A DNA stretch of 64,000 nt, taken from contig NZ_BDAZ01000020.1 of assembly GCF_001612725.1 (NCBI RefSeq), positions 1 to 64,000 on the forward strand, written 5' to 3'. The notes below the pieces were generated by a model. The model did not search any database and was not told where the DNA came from. It worked only from the letters and a program-made list of their open reading frames with translations. The position numbers and the translations under genes are program-made. This DNA is from Nocardia anaemiae NBRC 100462. Its GTDB lineage: Bacteria > Actinomycetota > Actinomycetes > Mycobacteriales > Mycobacteriaceae. Shown piece after piece: positions 11,697 to 18,887 of the stretch; position 1 is the first letter of the stretch; the number at the start of each line of letters is the position of its first letter.

Positions 11697-12631
11697 ATAC
11701 CCAGGTGATGAGCCACACCAAGGTGGTACAGGCGCCGCCCCAGGTCGTCTACGACCTGGTGGCCGATGTCACCAAATGGCCGGTGATCTTCGCGCCGAGC
11801 GTGCTGGTGCGCCATCTGCACCGCGGACCCGATGAGGAGCGGTTCCGATTGTGGGCCACCGTCAACGGCGAGGTGAAGAACTGGACCTCGCGGCGAGTGC
11901 TCGATGCGGCGCAGCAGCGGATCGTGTTCGAACAGGAGCGCAGTCAAGCGCCGATCGCGTCCATGGGCGGCGGTTGGTCCTTCCGCGAAATCGAGCCCGG
12001 TACCACGAAGGTCACCCTCGATCATCGCTTCACCGTCGTGGACGGTGCCGATCCGGATCTGGTCGCGGGTGCGGTGGATCGCAATAGCAAAACCGAGTTG
12101 GCGGCGCTGGCTCGCATCGCGGAGGCGGGCCATCCGGTCGACGAGGTCGTGCACACCTTCGAAGACGCTGTAGCGCTGGATATTTCGGCGGCCGAGGCGT
12201 ACGACTTCATCTACCACAGTGAGCGCTGGCCCGAACACGTCCCGCATGTCGGCCGGATCGAACTCGACGAAGACGGCGATGGCGTACAGCTGATGGAGAT
12301 GGATACCGTCACAGCGGGTGGCATTGCGCACACCACCAAGTCTGTGCGCGTGTGCTTCACCAACGAGCGCATCGATTACAAGCAGCTGCTGCCGCCTGCC
12401 ATGCTCTTCGGGCACAGCGGCGCTTGGGAATTCGCGGACGGTCCGGACGGTGCGGTGGTGACGGCACGGCACACCGTCGCGATCAATCCGGTCGCCGCCC
12501 GCGAAATCCTCGGGGCCGATACCGATCTCGCCGACGCGCGCGCATATCTCACCGAGGCGCTGTCGACCAACAGTCGCAATACGCTGCTGTGCGCGGTGCG
12601 GTATGCCGAATCCGTGAAGTCACCGACATGA
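11693..12631 (+). CDS. Didomain aromatase/cyclase (ActVII-like)
   Basis: The 312 residues contain two START/SRPBCC polyketide-cyclase domains: 1-150 (HTKVVQAPPQVVYDLVADVTKWP) and 160-312 (DISAAEAYDFIYHSERWPEH). Didomain enzymes of this kind aromatise the first ring of C9-reduced chains, which agrees with the ketoreductase in this cluster. The gene overlaps both the ACP gene (ATGA) and the following metallo-beta-lactamase-fold gene (ATGA). The position directly after the ACP is the same as that of actVII in the actinorhodin cluster, from memory. Confidence 0.92.
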   Translation: MNTQVMSHTKVVQAPPQVVYDLVADVTKWPVIFAPSVLVRHLHRGPDEERFRLWATVNGEVKNWTSRRVLDAAQQRIVFEQERSQAPIASMGGGWSFREIEPGTTKVTLDHRFTVVDGADPDLVAGAVDRNSKTELAALARIAEAGHPVDEVVHTFEDAVALDISAAEAYDFIYHSERWPEHVPHVGRIELDEDGDGVQLMEMDTVTAGGIAHTTKSVRVCFTNERIDYKQLLPPAMLFGHSGAWEFADGPDGAVVTARHTVAINPVAAREILGADTDLADARAYLTEALSTNSRNTLLCAVRYAESVKSPT

Positions 12632-13563
12632 CCGCCACCAACCTACCGCGGGTGGCCGCAGGTCCGGTCGTGCGCGAAATCGCCGATCGGGTCTACGCGT
12701 ACACACACAGTCGAGGCGGCTGGTGTGTCAGCAATGCGGGTGTGCTGGCAGGTCCGGACGGCGCGGTGGTGATCGATACACTGGCGACCGAGCGGCGCAC
12801 TCGCGCGCTGGTCGAATTCGTCGACGGACTCGACACCGGCCCGGCCAGAACGATTGTCAACACCCACCACCACGGCGACCACAATTTCGGCAATCACCTC
12901 TTCGGCCCCACCGCGGTCGTCATCGGCCATGATCGGATCCGACCGGAGATGATCGAGACCGGACTCGCGTTGACCGAACTGTGGCCGCAGGTGCAGTGGG
13001 GCGATGTGCGGGTCACCCTGCCCAGCGTCACCTTCAGCAGTCAGCTGACCCTGCATGTCGGCGAACGCCGCGTCGAACTCATCCACCTCGGACCGGCCGC
13101 ACACACCACCAACGATGTGGTGGCGTGGTTGCCCGAGGAGAAGGTGCTCTTCGCCGGGGATCTGGTGATGTCGGGCGCGGCACCGTTCTGTCTGATGGGC
13201 TCAGTGCGGGGGTCGATCGACGCGATCAACAGGCTCGCCGAACTGGGCGCGGAAACGGTGGTGTCCGGACACGGTCCGGTGACCGGACCGGAGACCTTCG
13301 ATCGGACACTGCGATATCTGCGCTGGGTGCAGGAGCTGGCCGCCGAGGGCCGCTCCCTCGGGCTCACCCCGCTGGCCATCGCGCTCGATGCCGATCACGG
13401 TGAATTCGCCGATCTGGTCGATGAAGAGCGCATCGTCGGCAATCTGTACCGCGCCGATGCGGAGTGGGCGGGCGGTCCGCTCGGCGAAGCGCTGGATGTG
13501 CTGTCGATTTTCGACGAGATGATCGTGTACAACCACGGGCAGGTGCCGACATGTCTGGCGTAA
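12628..13563 (+). CDS. Metallo-beta-lactamase-fold polyketide cyclase/thioesterase (ActIV-like)
   Basis: The product is 311 residues with the metal-binding motif THHHGDHNFGN (His80, His82, Asp84, His85), a third ligand His in HLGPAAHTTND, and further metal residues in FAGDLV and VSGHGP. In the actinorhodin cluster the second-ring cyclase ActIV has this fold and also releases the product from ACP. The gene follows the aromatase exactly as actIV follows actVII, so the same role is proposed. It overlaps the aromatase by 4 nt and the monooxygenase by 13 nt. A lactamase or glyoxalase activity is less likely given the context. Confidence 0.88.
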   Translation: MTATNLPRVAAGPVVREIADRVYAYTHSRGGWCVSNAGVLAGPDGAVVIDTLATERRTRALVEFVDGLDTGPARTIVNTHHHGDHNFGNHLFGPTAVVIGHDRIRPEMIETGLALTELWPQVQWGDVRVTLPSVTFSSQLTLHVGERRVELIHLGPAAHTTNDVVAWLPEEKVLFAGDLVMSGAAPFCLMGSVRGSIDAINRLAELGAETVVSGHGPVTGPETFDRTLRYLRWVQELAAEGRSLGLTPLAIALDADHGEFADLVDEERIVGNLYRADAEWAGGPLGEALDVLSIFDEMIVYNHGQVPTCLA

Positions 13564-14810
13564 CAAGCCGATCGGTGCAGGTCTGCGTGGTCGGCGGCGG
13601 ACCGGCAGGACTGATGACCGGTCTGCTGCTGGCCCGATCGGGCGTGGAAGTGCTTGTGCTGGAAAAGCATCCGGACTTCCTGCGCGACTTCCGCGGCGAC
13701 ACCGTGCATCCGTCCACACTGCGTGCGATGGACGAACTCGGCCTCGCCACCGAATTCCTCGCGCTCCCGCACGTCGAGCTGCCGCAGCTACCGATGGCCA
13801 CCGCGAGCGGACCGGTGATATTCGCCGACTTCCGTTCTCTGCCAGGCGGTTTCCCCTTCGTGGCATTCATGCCGCAGTGGGATGTGCTGAATTTCCTGGC
13901 CGAGGCGGGTGCGCGATATCCGGGCTTCCGACTGATCCAGCGGGCTGAGGTCACCGAACTCATCCTGGAGCACGACACCGTGGTCGGCGCGCGGGTACGC
14001 ACACCCGAGGGGCCGCTGGAGGTCCGGTCCCAACTGGTGATCGCCGCGGATGGACGCAATTCGATTGTGCGCGGCGGCCTGCTGGAGGTCGCGGCCAGCG
14101 CGGCGCCGATGGATGTGCTGTGGTTCCGGGTCAGCAAACCCGACGGCGAGCGGCTGCCTACCGTGCGCAGCGGCAATGGGTTCTTCATCGTCTGCATCGA
14201 CCGCGGTGACTACCTACAGGTCGCATACATGATCCCGAAGGGTGGATTCGCGACCGTCAGGGCCGCCGGACTCGCCGACTTCCGCGCCGACCTCGCCGCG
14301 ATCTATCCCAGCCTCGCCGAGCATCTGGCGGCCGAGATCCGCACTTGGGATGACGTGAAACCCCTTGATGTTCGGGTGGATCGGCTGCGCCGCTGGTACC
14401 GACCCGGTCTGCTCGCGATCGGCGATGCGGCCCATGCCATGTCGCCCGCGGGCGGAGTCGGCATCAATCTCGCGGTACAGGACGCGATCGCGGCCGCCCG
14501 GCTGCTCGCGCCCATCCTCGTCGCGGGTGCTCGACCGAGCGTCGGGCAATTGCGTGCCGTGCAGACTCGGCGTGAATTCCCCATGCGGGTAGTCCAATTC
14601 GCGCAACTGCGGCTGCTGTCGGATCTCTATCCGAATGCCGGACGGCCGGGCACGGATAAACCACTGCTGGTGCGTATGCTGCGGCGTTTTCCCCGCCTAC
14701 CCCGTTTGGTCGCCCGGGTGATCGGGCTCGGCATCCGGCCCGAACACGTACCACCGGCGGCCGATATCGCCGGAACCGTCACTGCCCTAACAGAATTCAG
14801 GGAGAACTGA
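13551..14810 (+). CDS. FAD-dependent aromatic monooxygenase
   Basis: The protein has 419 residues. The FAD Rossmann motif CVVGGGPAGLMTG is at residues 12-24 and the second FAD motif is LLAIGDAAHAMSPAGGVGIN near residue 285. This is the class A flavoprotein hydroxylase group (PHBH/UbiH fold), used in polyketide tailoring to hydroxylate or form quinones with NAD(P)H and O2. The ATG at 13551 lies inside the end of the preceding gene (13-nt overlap). The next gene starts 2 nt after its stop. Substrate is predicted to be the cyclised polyketide intermediate. Confidence 0.9.
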   Translation: MSGVTSRSVQVCVVGGGPAGLMTGLLLARSGVEVLVLEKHPDFLRDFRGDTVHPSTLRAMDELGLATEFLALPHVELPQLPMATASGPVIFADFRSLPGGFPFVAFMPQWDVLNFLAEAGARYPGFRLIQRAEVTELILEHDTVVGARVRTPEGPLEVRSQLVIAADGRNSIVRGGLLEVAASAAPMDVLWFRVSKPDGERLPTVRSGNGFFIVCIDRGDYLQVAYMIPKGGFATVRAAGLADFRADLAAIYPSLAEHLAAEIRTWDDVKPLDVRVDRLRRWYRPGLLAIGDAAHAMSPAGGVGINLAVQDAIAAARLLAPILVAGARPSVGQLRAVQTRREFPMRVVQFAQLRLLSDLYPNAGRPGTDKPLLVRMLRRFPRLPRLVARVIGLGIRPEHVPPAADIAGTVTALTEFREN

Positions 14811-14812
14811 TC

Positions 14813-15571
14813 GTGTCGACATATCTGCTCGTCCACGGCGCATTCCACGGCGGCTGGGCCTGGCAGCGGGTGGTGCCGCTGCTCGAGGACGCCGGACACC
14901 GCGTGCTGGCCCCGTCCCTGGTCGGCCTCGGCGATCGCGCCGATCTCTTGACCCCCGAGGTCGGCCTGGATACCCACGTCGAGGACCTGGTCGGACTGCT
15001 CATCTCCGAAGATCTCACCGACGTCATCCTGGTCGGCCACAGCTACGCGAGCATCGTAGTGACCGCGCTGGCCGACGCCGTCCCCGACCGCATCGCCGAA
15101 CTCGTCTACATCGACACCTTCGTCCCGCGCGACGGTGAGGCGGTCGCCGACATCATGCCCGGTATGGTCGACGCCTTCGCCGCCGCGGCCGCCGAATACG
15201 GTGACGGCTGGCGCGTTCCGCCGCAGACCGAGCCAATGGGCGACGGCGGTCTGTATGGCATAACCCAGGAGCCCGATCTGAGCTGGGCGGCCTCGATGAT
15301 GACCGCCCAGTCACTGGAGACCTTCCAGCAGCGCATGCTGCTCACGAATCCCGTTGCGCTGGCGGATATTCCGGTCACGCATGTGTACTGCAGCGAGGGC
15401 GGCGAGGCCTACCGGGCCATGCGTGCCGCCATGCCGCGCACGCTGCCGCCCGCCGACCTGCCGCCCGGCCGCCTGCACGTGCTGCCGACCGGACACGACT
15501 GCATGATCACCATGCCGCGCGAATTGGCCGGGCACCTGCTGACATTGGCACCGCGGACCAGTCTCGCCTGA
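14813..15571 (+). CDS. Alpha/beta hydrolase (EstC-like) of the polyketide operon
   Basis: The 252-residue product begins STYLLVHGAFHGGWAWQ, with the oxyanion HG motif. The nucleophile Ser77 lies in LVGHSYAS and the catalytic His in PTGHDCMI near the C-terminus. There is no signal peptide, so it acts in the cytoplasm. GTG 14813 is preceded by GGGAG and starts 2 nt after the monooxygenase stop, making this the last gene of the core operon. Hydrolysis of a lactone, ester or thioester intermediate is plausible, but the sequence does not fix the substrate. Confidence 0.86.
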   Translation: MSTYLLVHGAFHGGWAWQRVVPLLEDAGHRVLAPSLVGLGDRADLLTPEVGLDTHVEDLVGLLISEDLTDVILVGHSYASIVVTALADAVPDRIAELVYIDTFVPRDGEAVADIMPGMVDAFAAAAAEYGDGWRVPPQTEPMGDGGLYGITQEPDLSWAASMMTAQSLETFQQRMLLTNPVALADIPVTHVYCSEGGEAYRAMRAAMPRTLPPADLPPGRLHVLPTGHDCMITMPRELAGHLLTLAPRTSLA

Positions 15572-15592
15572 TCCCGCCCACGCCGGGGCGGA

Positions 15593-15949
15593 TCAGGATT
15601 CGGCCGCGTCGTAGGCGGCGCGGGCGGCGAGCACTTCGCTGAGATGTGCGCTCGACCAGTCCACGATGCTCGCGAAGACCGGGGTAAGGGTGACCGCGAG
15701 CGGGGTTGCCTCATACTCGACGCGCGGTGGCACCTCGGCGTGGTAGGTGCGCGAGACCAGTCCGTCGCGTTCGAGCTGACGCAGGCGCTGGGTCAGCACC
15801 TTGGGGGTGAGGCCGGGAATGCGCTGCTCGAGTTCGGTGAAGCGCAGGCGACCGTCATGGGTCAGCACCCAGAGCACCTGGGTGGACCAGCGGCCGAAAA
15901 CCAGGTCGATCACCGGAGTGATCGGGCACGGATCCACGGTGGTTGTCAT
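15593..15949 (-). CDS. HxlR-family winged-helix regulator
   Basis: The product is 118 residues and shows the HxlR hallmarks: a Cys near the N-terminus (CPITPVIDLVFGRWSTQVLW), the winged HTH with RFTELEQRIPGLTPKVLTQR, and the wing EVPPRVEYEATP. HxlR proteins are usually redox or quinone-type sensors (YodB, QorR), which would suit a quinone-forming pathway. It is convergent with the hydrolase gene and divergent from the DUF5519 gene. The inverted and direct repeats at 15958-15995 directly upstream are the likely operator. Confidence 0.9.
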   Translation of the reverse strand: MTTTVDPCPITPVIDLVFGRWSTQVLWVLTHDGRLRFTELEQRIPGLTPKVLTQRLRQLERDGLVSRTYHAEVPPRVEYEATPLAVTLTPVFASIVDWSSAHLSEVLAARAAYDAAES

Positions 15950-15957
15950 TGGTCCTC

Positions 15958-15995
15958 ACTTTCCACTTGGTAAGTACTATACTTTGGAAAGTACT
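15958..15995. promoter_or_regulatory. Probable HxlR operator region
   Basis: ACTTTCCA (15958-15965) and TGGAAAGT (15985-15992) form an inverted repeat with a 19-nt spacer. AAGTACT occurs twice, 17 bp apart (15972-15978 and 15989-15995). The cluster is AT-rich and sits directly before the HxlR start codon and the divergent DUF5519 gene. Two tandem sites, as HxlR/YodB proteins often use, are inferred. Confidence 0.6.
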
Positions 15996-16083
15996 GTGAA
16001 ACCAGGGTCCGTGAGCGAGCGCGGTGAGCGAGCAATAGCCGCAGCCGCGCAGCACCGCGATCGAAAACCGAAGGGACACAGTC

Positions 16084-16578
16084 ATGACAACGACATCCGT
16101 GGACGGACGCATCGATCTGCCGCGCCGCTCCGGCGACCGGCCACGCACCCGGGCACACAATCCACATCAGCAGCTCAGCCAGCTGGCGCCACCGGATCTA
16201 CAGGAAACCCTGTGGTCGCGGATGACCGCGCTGAACGGCGTACTACTCGGCCACAGCGGTGTCTCGCTGCCCGATACCCGTGCGCTGCATCTGCGCCCGA
16301 CCATTGCCAAGGGACCGGGCGAGGCCTATCTGGCCGGCACCGAATTCGCCCATCTGCACGGATACGATGACGGCAGCCTGCACATGTGTCTGCCGAAAGA
16401 CATTGCGGCCGAGGCCATCGCGCAGGGATGGGCGGAATTGCATCCCATGGCGCGTCAGCGTTTTCTGCCGCAGACACTGGTAATGGTCTACGGGCCACGC
16501 GATCTCGACGAACTCGAGGTGGTCTGGCGGCTGGTGCGGATCAGCCACGGATTCGCGCGCGGGGCGGCTACAGCGTGA
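16084..16578 (+). CDS. DUF5519 (luciferase-domain) family protein
   Basis: This is a 164-residue soluble protein with the family run GVSLPDTRALHLR, then FAHLHGYDDGSLHMCLP and QGWAELHPMARQ. In annotated genomes this family is named luciferase domain-containing or DUF5519; no reaction is established to my knowledge. The ATG at 16084 follows GAAGGGAC. It is divergent from the HxlR gene, and the repeat-rich leader between them suggests HxlR control. The role in the polyketide pathway is unknown. Confidence 0.72.
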   Translation: MTTTSVDGRIDLPRRSGDRPRTRAHNPHQQLSQLAPPDLQETLWSRMTALNGVLLGHSGVSLPDTRALHLRPTIAKGPGEAYLAGTEFAHLHGYDDGSLHMCLPKDIAAEAIAQGWAELHPMARQRFLPQTLVMVYGPRDLDELEVVWRLVRISHGFARGAATA

Positions 16579-16607
16579 TTAGAGCGGCGGCCGCCATCGT
16601 GGGGGTC

Positions 16608-16997
16608 ATGAACGCGACCGATCTCGTCGGAACTTGGGAATTGCTGTCCTACTTCGATATCGACGAACACGATGCCACCAGCACCGGGCCACTGGGTGAC
16701 GCACCCCGCGGCCTGCTGATCTACGGCGCGCACGGCTATATGTCGGTGAGCATGATGCGCACCGACGCGGCGACGGGCACGCCGCCTTTCATGGGCTATG
16801 CGGGAACCTGGCGCAGGTGCGGCACGGAGATGGTGCACGCGATCACCGTGTGCTCGAACCCGGCCTGGGCCGATACCGAACAGGTGCGCCAGATGTCACT
16901 GAGCGGCGACATTCTCACGCTGATCGGGGCCGCCCAGGTCGGCGGGCGGATGCAGCGCCGGGTGCTGACCTGGCGCCGCTGCGGCCCGCCCGCCTGA
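16608..16997 (+). CDS. Lipocalin-like domain protein
   Basis: The product is 129 residues. The start MNATDLVGTWELLSYFD and the middle GLLIYGAHGYMSVSMM are typical of the lipocalin-like domain (PF13924), a beta-barrel that binds small hydrophobic molecules. There is no signal peptide, so it is probably cytoplasmic. Similar proteins occur in aromatic polyketide and hydroxylation gene sets and may bind an intermediate or assist cyclisation (inference). The ribosome site is weak (GTGGGGG). It ends 9 nt before the convergent BCCP gene. Confidence 0.75.
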   Translation: MNATDLVGTWELLSYFDIDEHDATSTGPLGDAPRGLLIYGAHGYMSVSMMRTDAATGTPPFMGYAGTWRRCGTEMVHAITVCSNPAWADTEQVRQMSLSGDILTLIGAAQVGGRMQRRVLTWRRCGPPA

Positions 16998-17006
16998 AAT
17001 CCCTTG

Positions 17007-17477
17007 CTATTCCGGTGAATACGAAAATAGGGGGTCATCGAATTGGACCGGTTCATTGTCTTGCGCGAGTATCCCGGTGATCACACCGCTGGCCTGCGCG
17101 GTCACCGGGATCATCAACTTCATCGCCTCCACGATGGCGATCTGCTGTCCGGCCCTGACGCGGTCGCCCACCTCGACGAAGGGATCGGCACCGGGTTCCG
17201 GACTTCGGTAGAAGACCCCGACACTGGGTGCGCGGAAGACCGCTCCGAGCGGCGGTTCAACCTGTGTTACAACGGCTTCCACTGTCGCGGGCGCGGCGGT
17301 AACCGGTGCCGCCGAAACCTGCCATTCGGCCTCGATGGTCACCTCGCCTACCTGGACCCGCAGCGCGCTCGGCTGCTGCGGGAAGCCCGCGAGCAGTTGC
17401 AGCGCGCCGGTCTGAATGGCTTCGAGCACTCGCAAGTACTCCTCGTGCCCGGTTGTGTTCTCCTCCACTGCGGTCAT
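17007..17477 (-). CDS. accB: Biotin carboxyl carrier protein of acetyl-CoA carboxylase
   Basis: The product has 156 residues. After a Pro/Ala/Val-rich linker (about 55-80) the lipoyl/biotinyl domain runs to the end with the biotinylation motif VEAMKLM (Lys120). FRAPSVGVFYRSPEPGADPF is the conserved strand region of E. coli-type AccB. It carries CO2 between AccC (5735-7084) and AccDA (7100-8791), which lie about 10 kb away on the other side of the core operon. It is downstream of the ketoreductase gene with 12 nt between them, so the two form an operon. Confidence 0.93.
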   Translation of the reverse strand: MTAVEENTTGHEEYLRVLEAIQTGALQLLAGFPQQPSALRVQVGEVTIEAEWQVSAAPVTAAPATVEAVVTQVEPPLGAVFRAPSVGVFYRSPEPGADPFVEVGDRVRAGQQIAIVEAMKLMIPVTAQASGVITGILAQDNEPVQFDDPLFSYSPE

Positions 17478-17489
17478 TGCCCAGGCCTC

Positions 17490-18272
17490 TCAGTAATTGC
17501 CGAGTCCGCCACAGACATTCAGCGCCTGTGCGGTGACCGCGCCCGCACCCGGGCCGATCAGATAGTCGACCATCGCCGCGACCTCGAACGGCTGCACATA
17601 GCGTCCGATCGGCACGCGCGCGCTCACCCTGGCGTGCACCTCGTCGGTATCCACACCCCACAGACCGGAGTACACCTCTCGAACCCGTTCTGCCATCGGG
17701 GTTTCCACGAAGCCGGGGCATACCGCGTTGACCGTGATCCCGGTCTTGGCCAGTTCCAGTCCGAGTGCCTTGGTGAAGCCAACCACGCCGTGTTTGGAGG
17801 CCGAATACGGCGCACCGTGTACGACACCCTGTTTGCCGCCGGTGGAGGCGATATTCACGATGCGGCCGCTGCCGCGCTCGAGCATGCCGCCCGCAGTCAG
17901 CACCGCCTTGGTCATCAGGAAGACGCTGTTGAGGTTGGTATTGATCACGTCGAACCACAGTTCGTCGGTGACCTGTGCGGTGACGCCGCCGCCGCTGCGG
18001 CCCGCGTTGTTGACCAGGATGTCGATCGGTCCGTAACGCCGCACGCCCGCGTCGACATAATCCCGGATCTGCGCGGCGTCGACGACATCGCAGACCGTGC
18101 CGTCGACCTCGTGACCGTCGTCCTGCAGGCTCTTGACCGTATCGGTCACCTGCTGCTGATCGCGAGCGCAGATGAACACCGCGATACCCTGGGCGGCAAG
18201 GCTTTTGGTGATCTCCAGGCCCATACCGCTGGTCGCTCCGGTGACCAGCGCGACGCGCTGAGTTTCCGCCAT
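17490..18272 (-). CDS. Polyketide C9 ketoreductase (ActIII-like SDR)
   Basis: The product is 260 residues. The NADPH motif TGATSGMG is at 11-18, NNAG at 88-91, and the catalytic Ser143, Tyr156 and Lys160 in IASTGGKQGVV and YSASK. The C-terminal tail TAQALNVCGGLGNY is what I recall from ActIII (261 residues). It reduces the C9 carbonyl of the tethered chain. One notable change is that the stereochemistry-related PGG motif of ActIII reads SGG here (Ser93). The start ATG at 18272 has GGAG 5 nt upstream. It is divergent from the SnoaL-like gene across a SARP-type site. Confidence 0.95.
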   Translation of the reverse strand: MAETQRVALVTGATSGMGLEITKSLAAQGIAVFICARDQQQVTDTVKSLQDDGHEVDGTVCDVVDAAQIRDYVDAGVRRYGPIDILVNNAGRSGGGVTAQVTDELWFDVINTNLNSVFLMTKAVLTAGGMLERGSGRIVNIASTGGKQGVVHGAPYSASKHGVVGFTKALGLELAKTGITVNAVCPGFVETPMAERVREVYSGLWGVDTDEVHARVSARVPIGRYVQPFEVAAMVDYLIGPGAGAVTAQALNVCGGLGNY

Positions 18273-18362
18273 GACTCCTCCATCGGTCTTTCCGTACTCG
18301 CCGGGCATATCGACCTCAAGACTCGTCCCGGGTCCTATAGCCCCGGTCAACCCGTGCGCGGC

Positions 18363-18380
18363 TCGAGCCAGCCTCTAGCG
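18363..18380. promoter_or_regulatory. SARP-type heptamer repeat in the ketoreductase/SnoaL divergent promoter
   Basis: TCGAGCC (18363-18369) and TCTAGCG (18374-18380) are separated by AGCC, an 11-bp period. TCGAGCC fits the reported DnrI heptamer TCGAGC(G/C). Aligned with the site at 8868-8885 it gives a shared pattern CTCGAGYCAGSYTCKAGS. It sits between the reverse KR-accB operon and the forward SnoaL-nitroreductase operon. Confidence 0.65.
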
Positions 18381-18431
18381 GCATCGGCGAGCGTTGCGTG
18401 CAGCCGCGCCCCGCCGCACCGAGGAGCCACC

Positions 18432-18851
18432 ATGACCACCGTCGCAAGCCGCACCGAGTTGTACGCCGAGGTCCAGCAGTTCTACGCCGATCAGATGCAG
18501 CGGCTGGACAACCGCGATATTCCCGGCTATGCCGAAACCTTCACCGAGGACGCGGAATTCGAACACACACCGGGTCGGCCACCGGCCCGGACCAGGGCGG
18601 GCATCGTCTCGGACCTGGTCGAATTCCACCAGCGCTTCGAGGCCGATCCGATGCAGCGCAGGCACTGGTTCAACATGATCAACCTGCAGCCGCAGGACGA
18701 CGGAACCATCGTCTCCACCGCCTACTGCCTCGTGGTCAAGATCCGGCCGAACAGCAAGCCCGAAATCGCGCCGAGCTGCGTCGTGCACGACGTGCTCGTC
18801 CGCGTGGATGGCAACCTGCTGACCCGGTCGCGGCGCGTCGCCCATGACTGA
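18432..18851 (+). CDS. SnoaL-like (NTF2-fold) polyketide tailoring protein
   Basis: This 139-residue alpha+beta protein has the NTF2-like layout: an N-terminal helix (ELYAEVQQFYADQMQRLD), then DIPGYAETFTEDAEFEHTPG and a curved sheet ending HDVLVRVDGNLLTRSRRV. Members of this fold in polyketide clusters act as ring cyclases or hydroxylases and need no cofactor. GAGGAG at 18421-18426 precedes the ATG at 18432. It lies 36 nt before the nitroreductase gene in the same direction. Which ring or carbon it acts on cannot be told from sequence. Confidence 0.8.
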   Translation: MTTVASRTELYAEVQQFYADQMQRLDNRDIPGYAETFTEDAEFEHTPGRPPARTRAGIVSDLVEFHQRFEADPMQRRHWFNMINLQPQDDGTIVSTAYCLVVKIRPNSKPEIAPSCVVHDVLVRVDGNLLTRSRRVAHD

Positions 18852-18887
18852 ATCCGCTGTCCCCGACCATCTTTCGAGGAGAACCAC

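Noticed and set aside
12628..13563. Beta-lactamase or glyoxalase II for the MBL-fold gene
   Set aside because: Operon position after the aromatase and the ActIV precedent favour a polyketide cyclase/thioesterase.
17043..18851. 602-codon forward frame opposite accB and the ketoreductase
   Set aside because: Antisense shadow with His/Arg/Asp-rich nonsense; its end is the real SnoaL-like gene from 18432, the rest is not coding.
18852..18887. TCGAGGA just before the nitroreductase as another SARP site
   Set aside because: It is a single heptamer that doubles as the GAGGAG ribosome site, with no partner 11 bp away.
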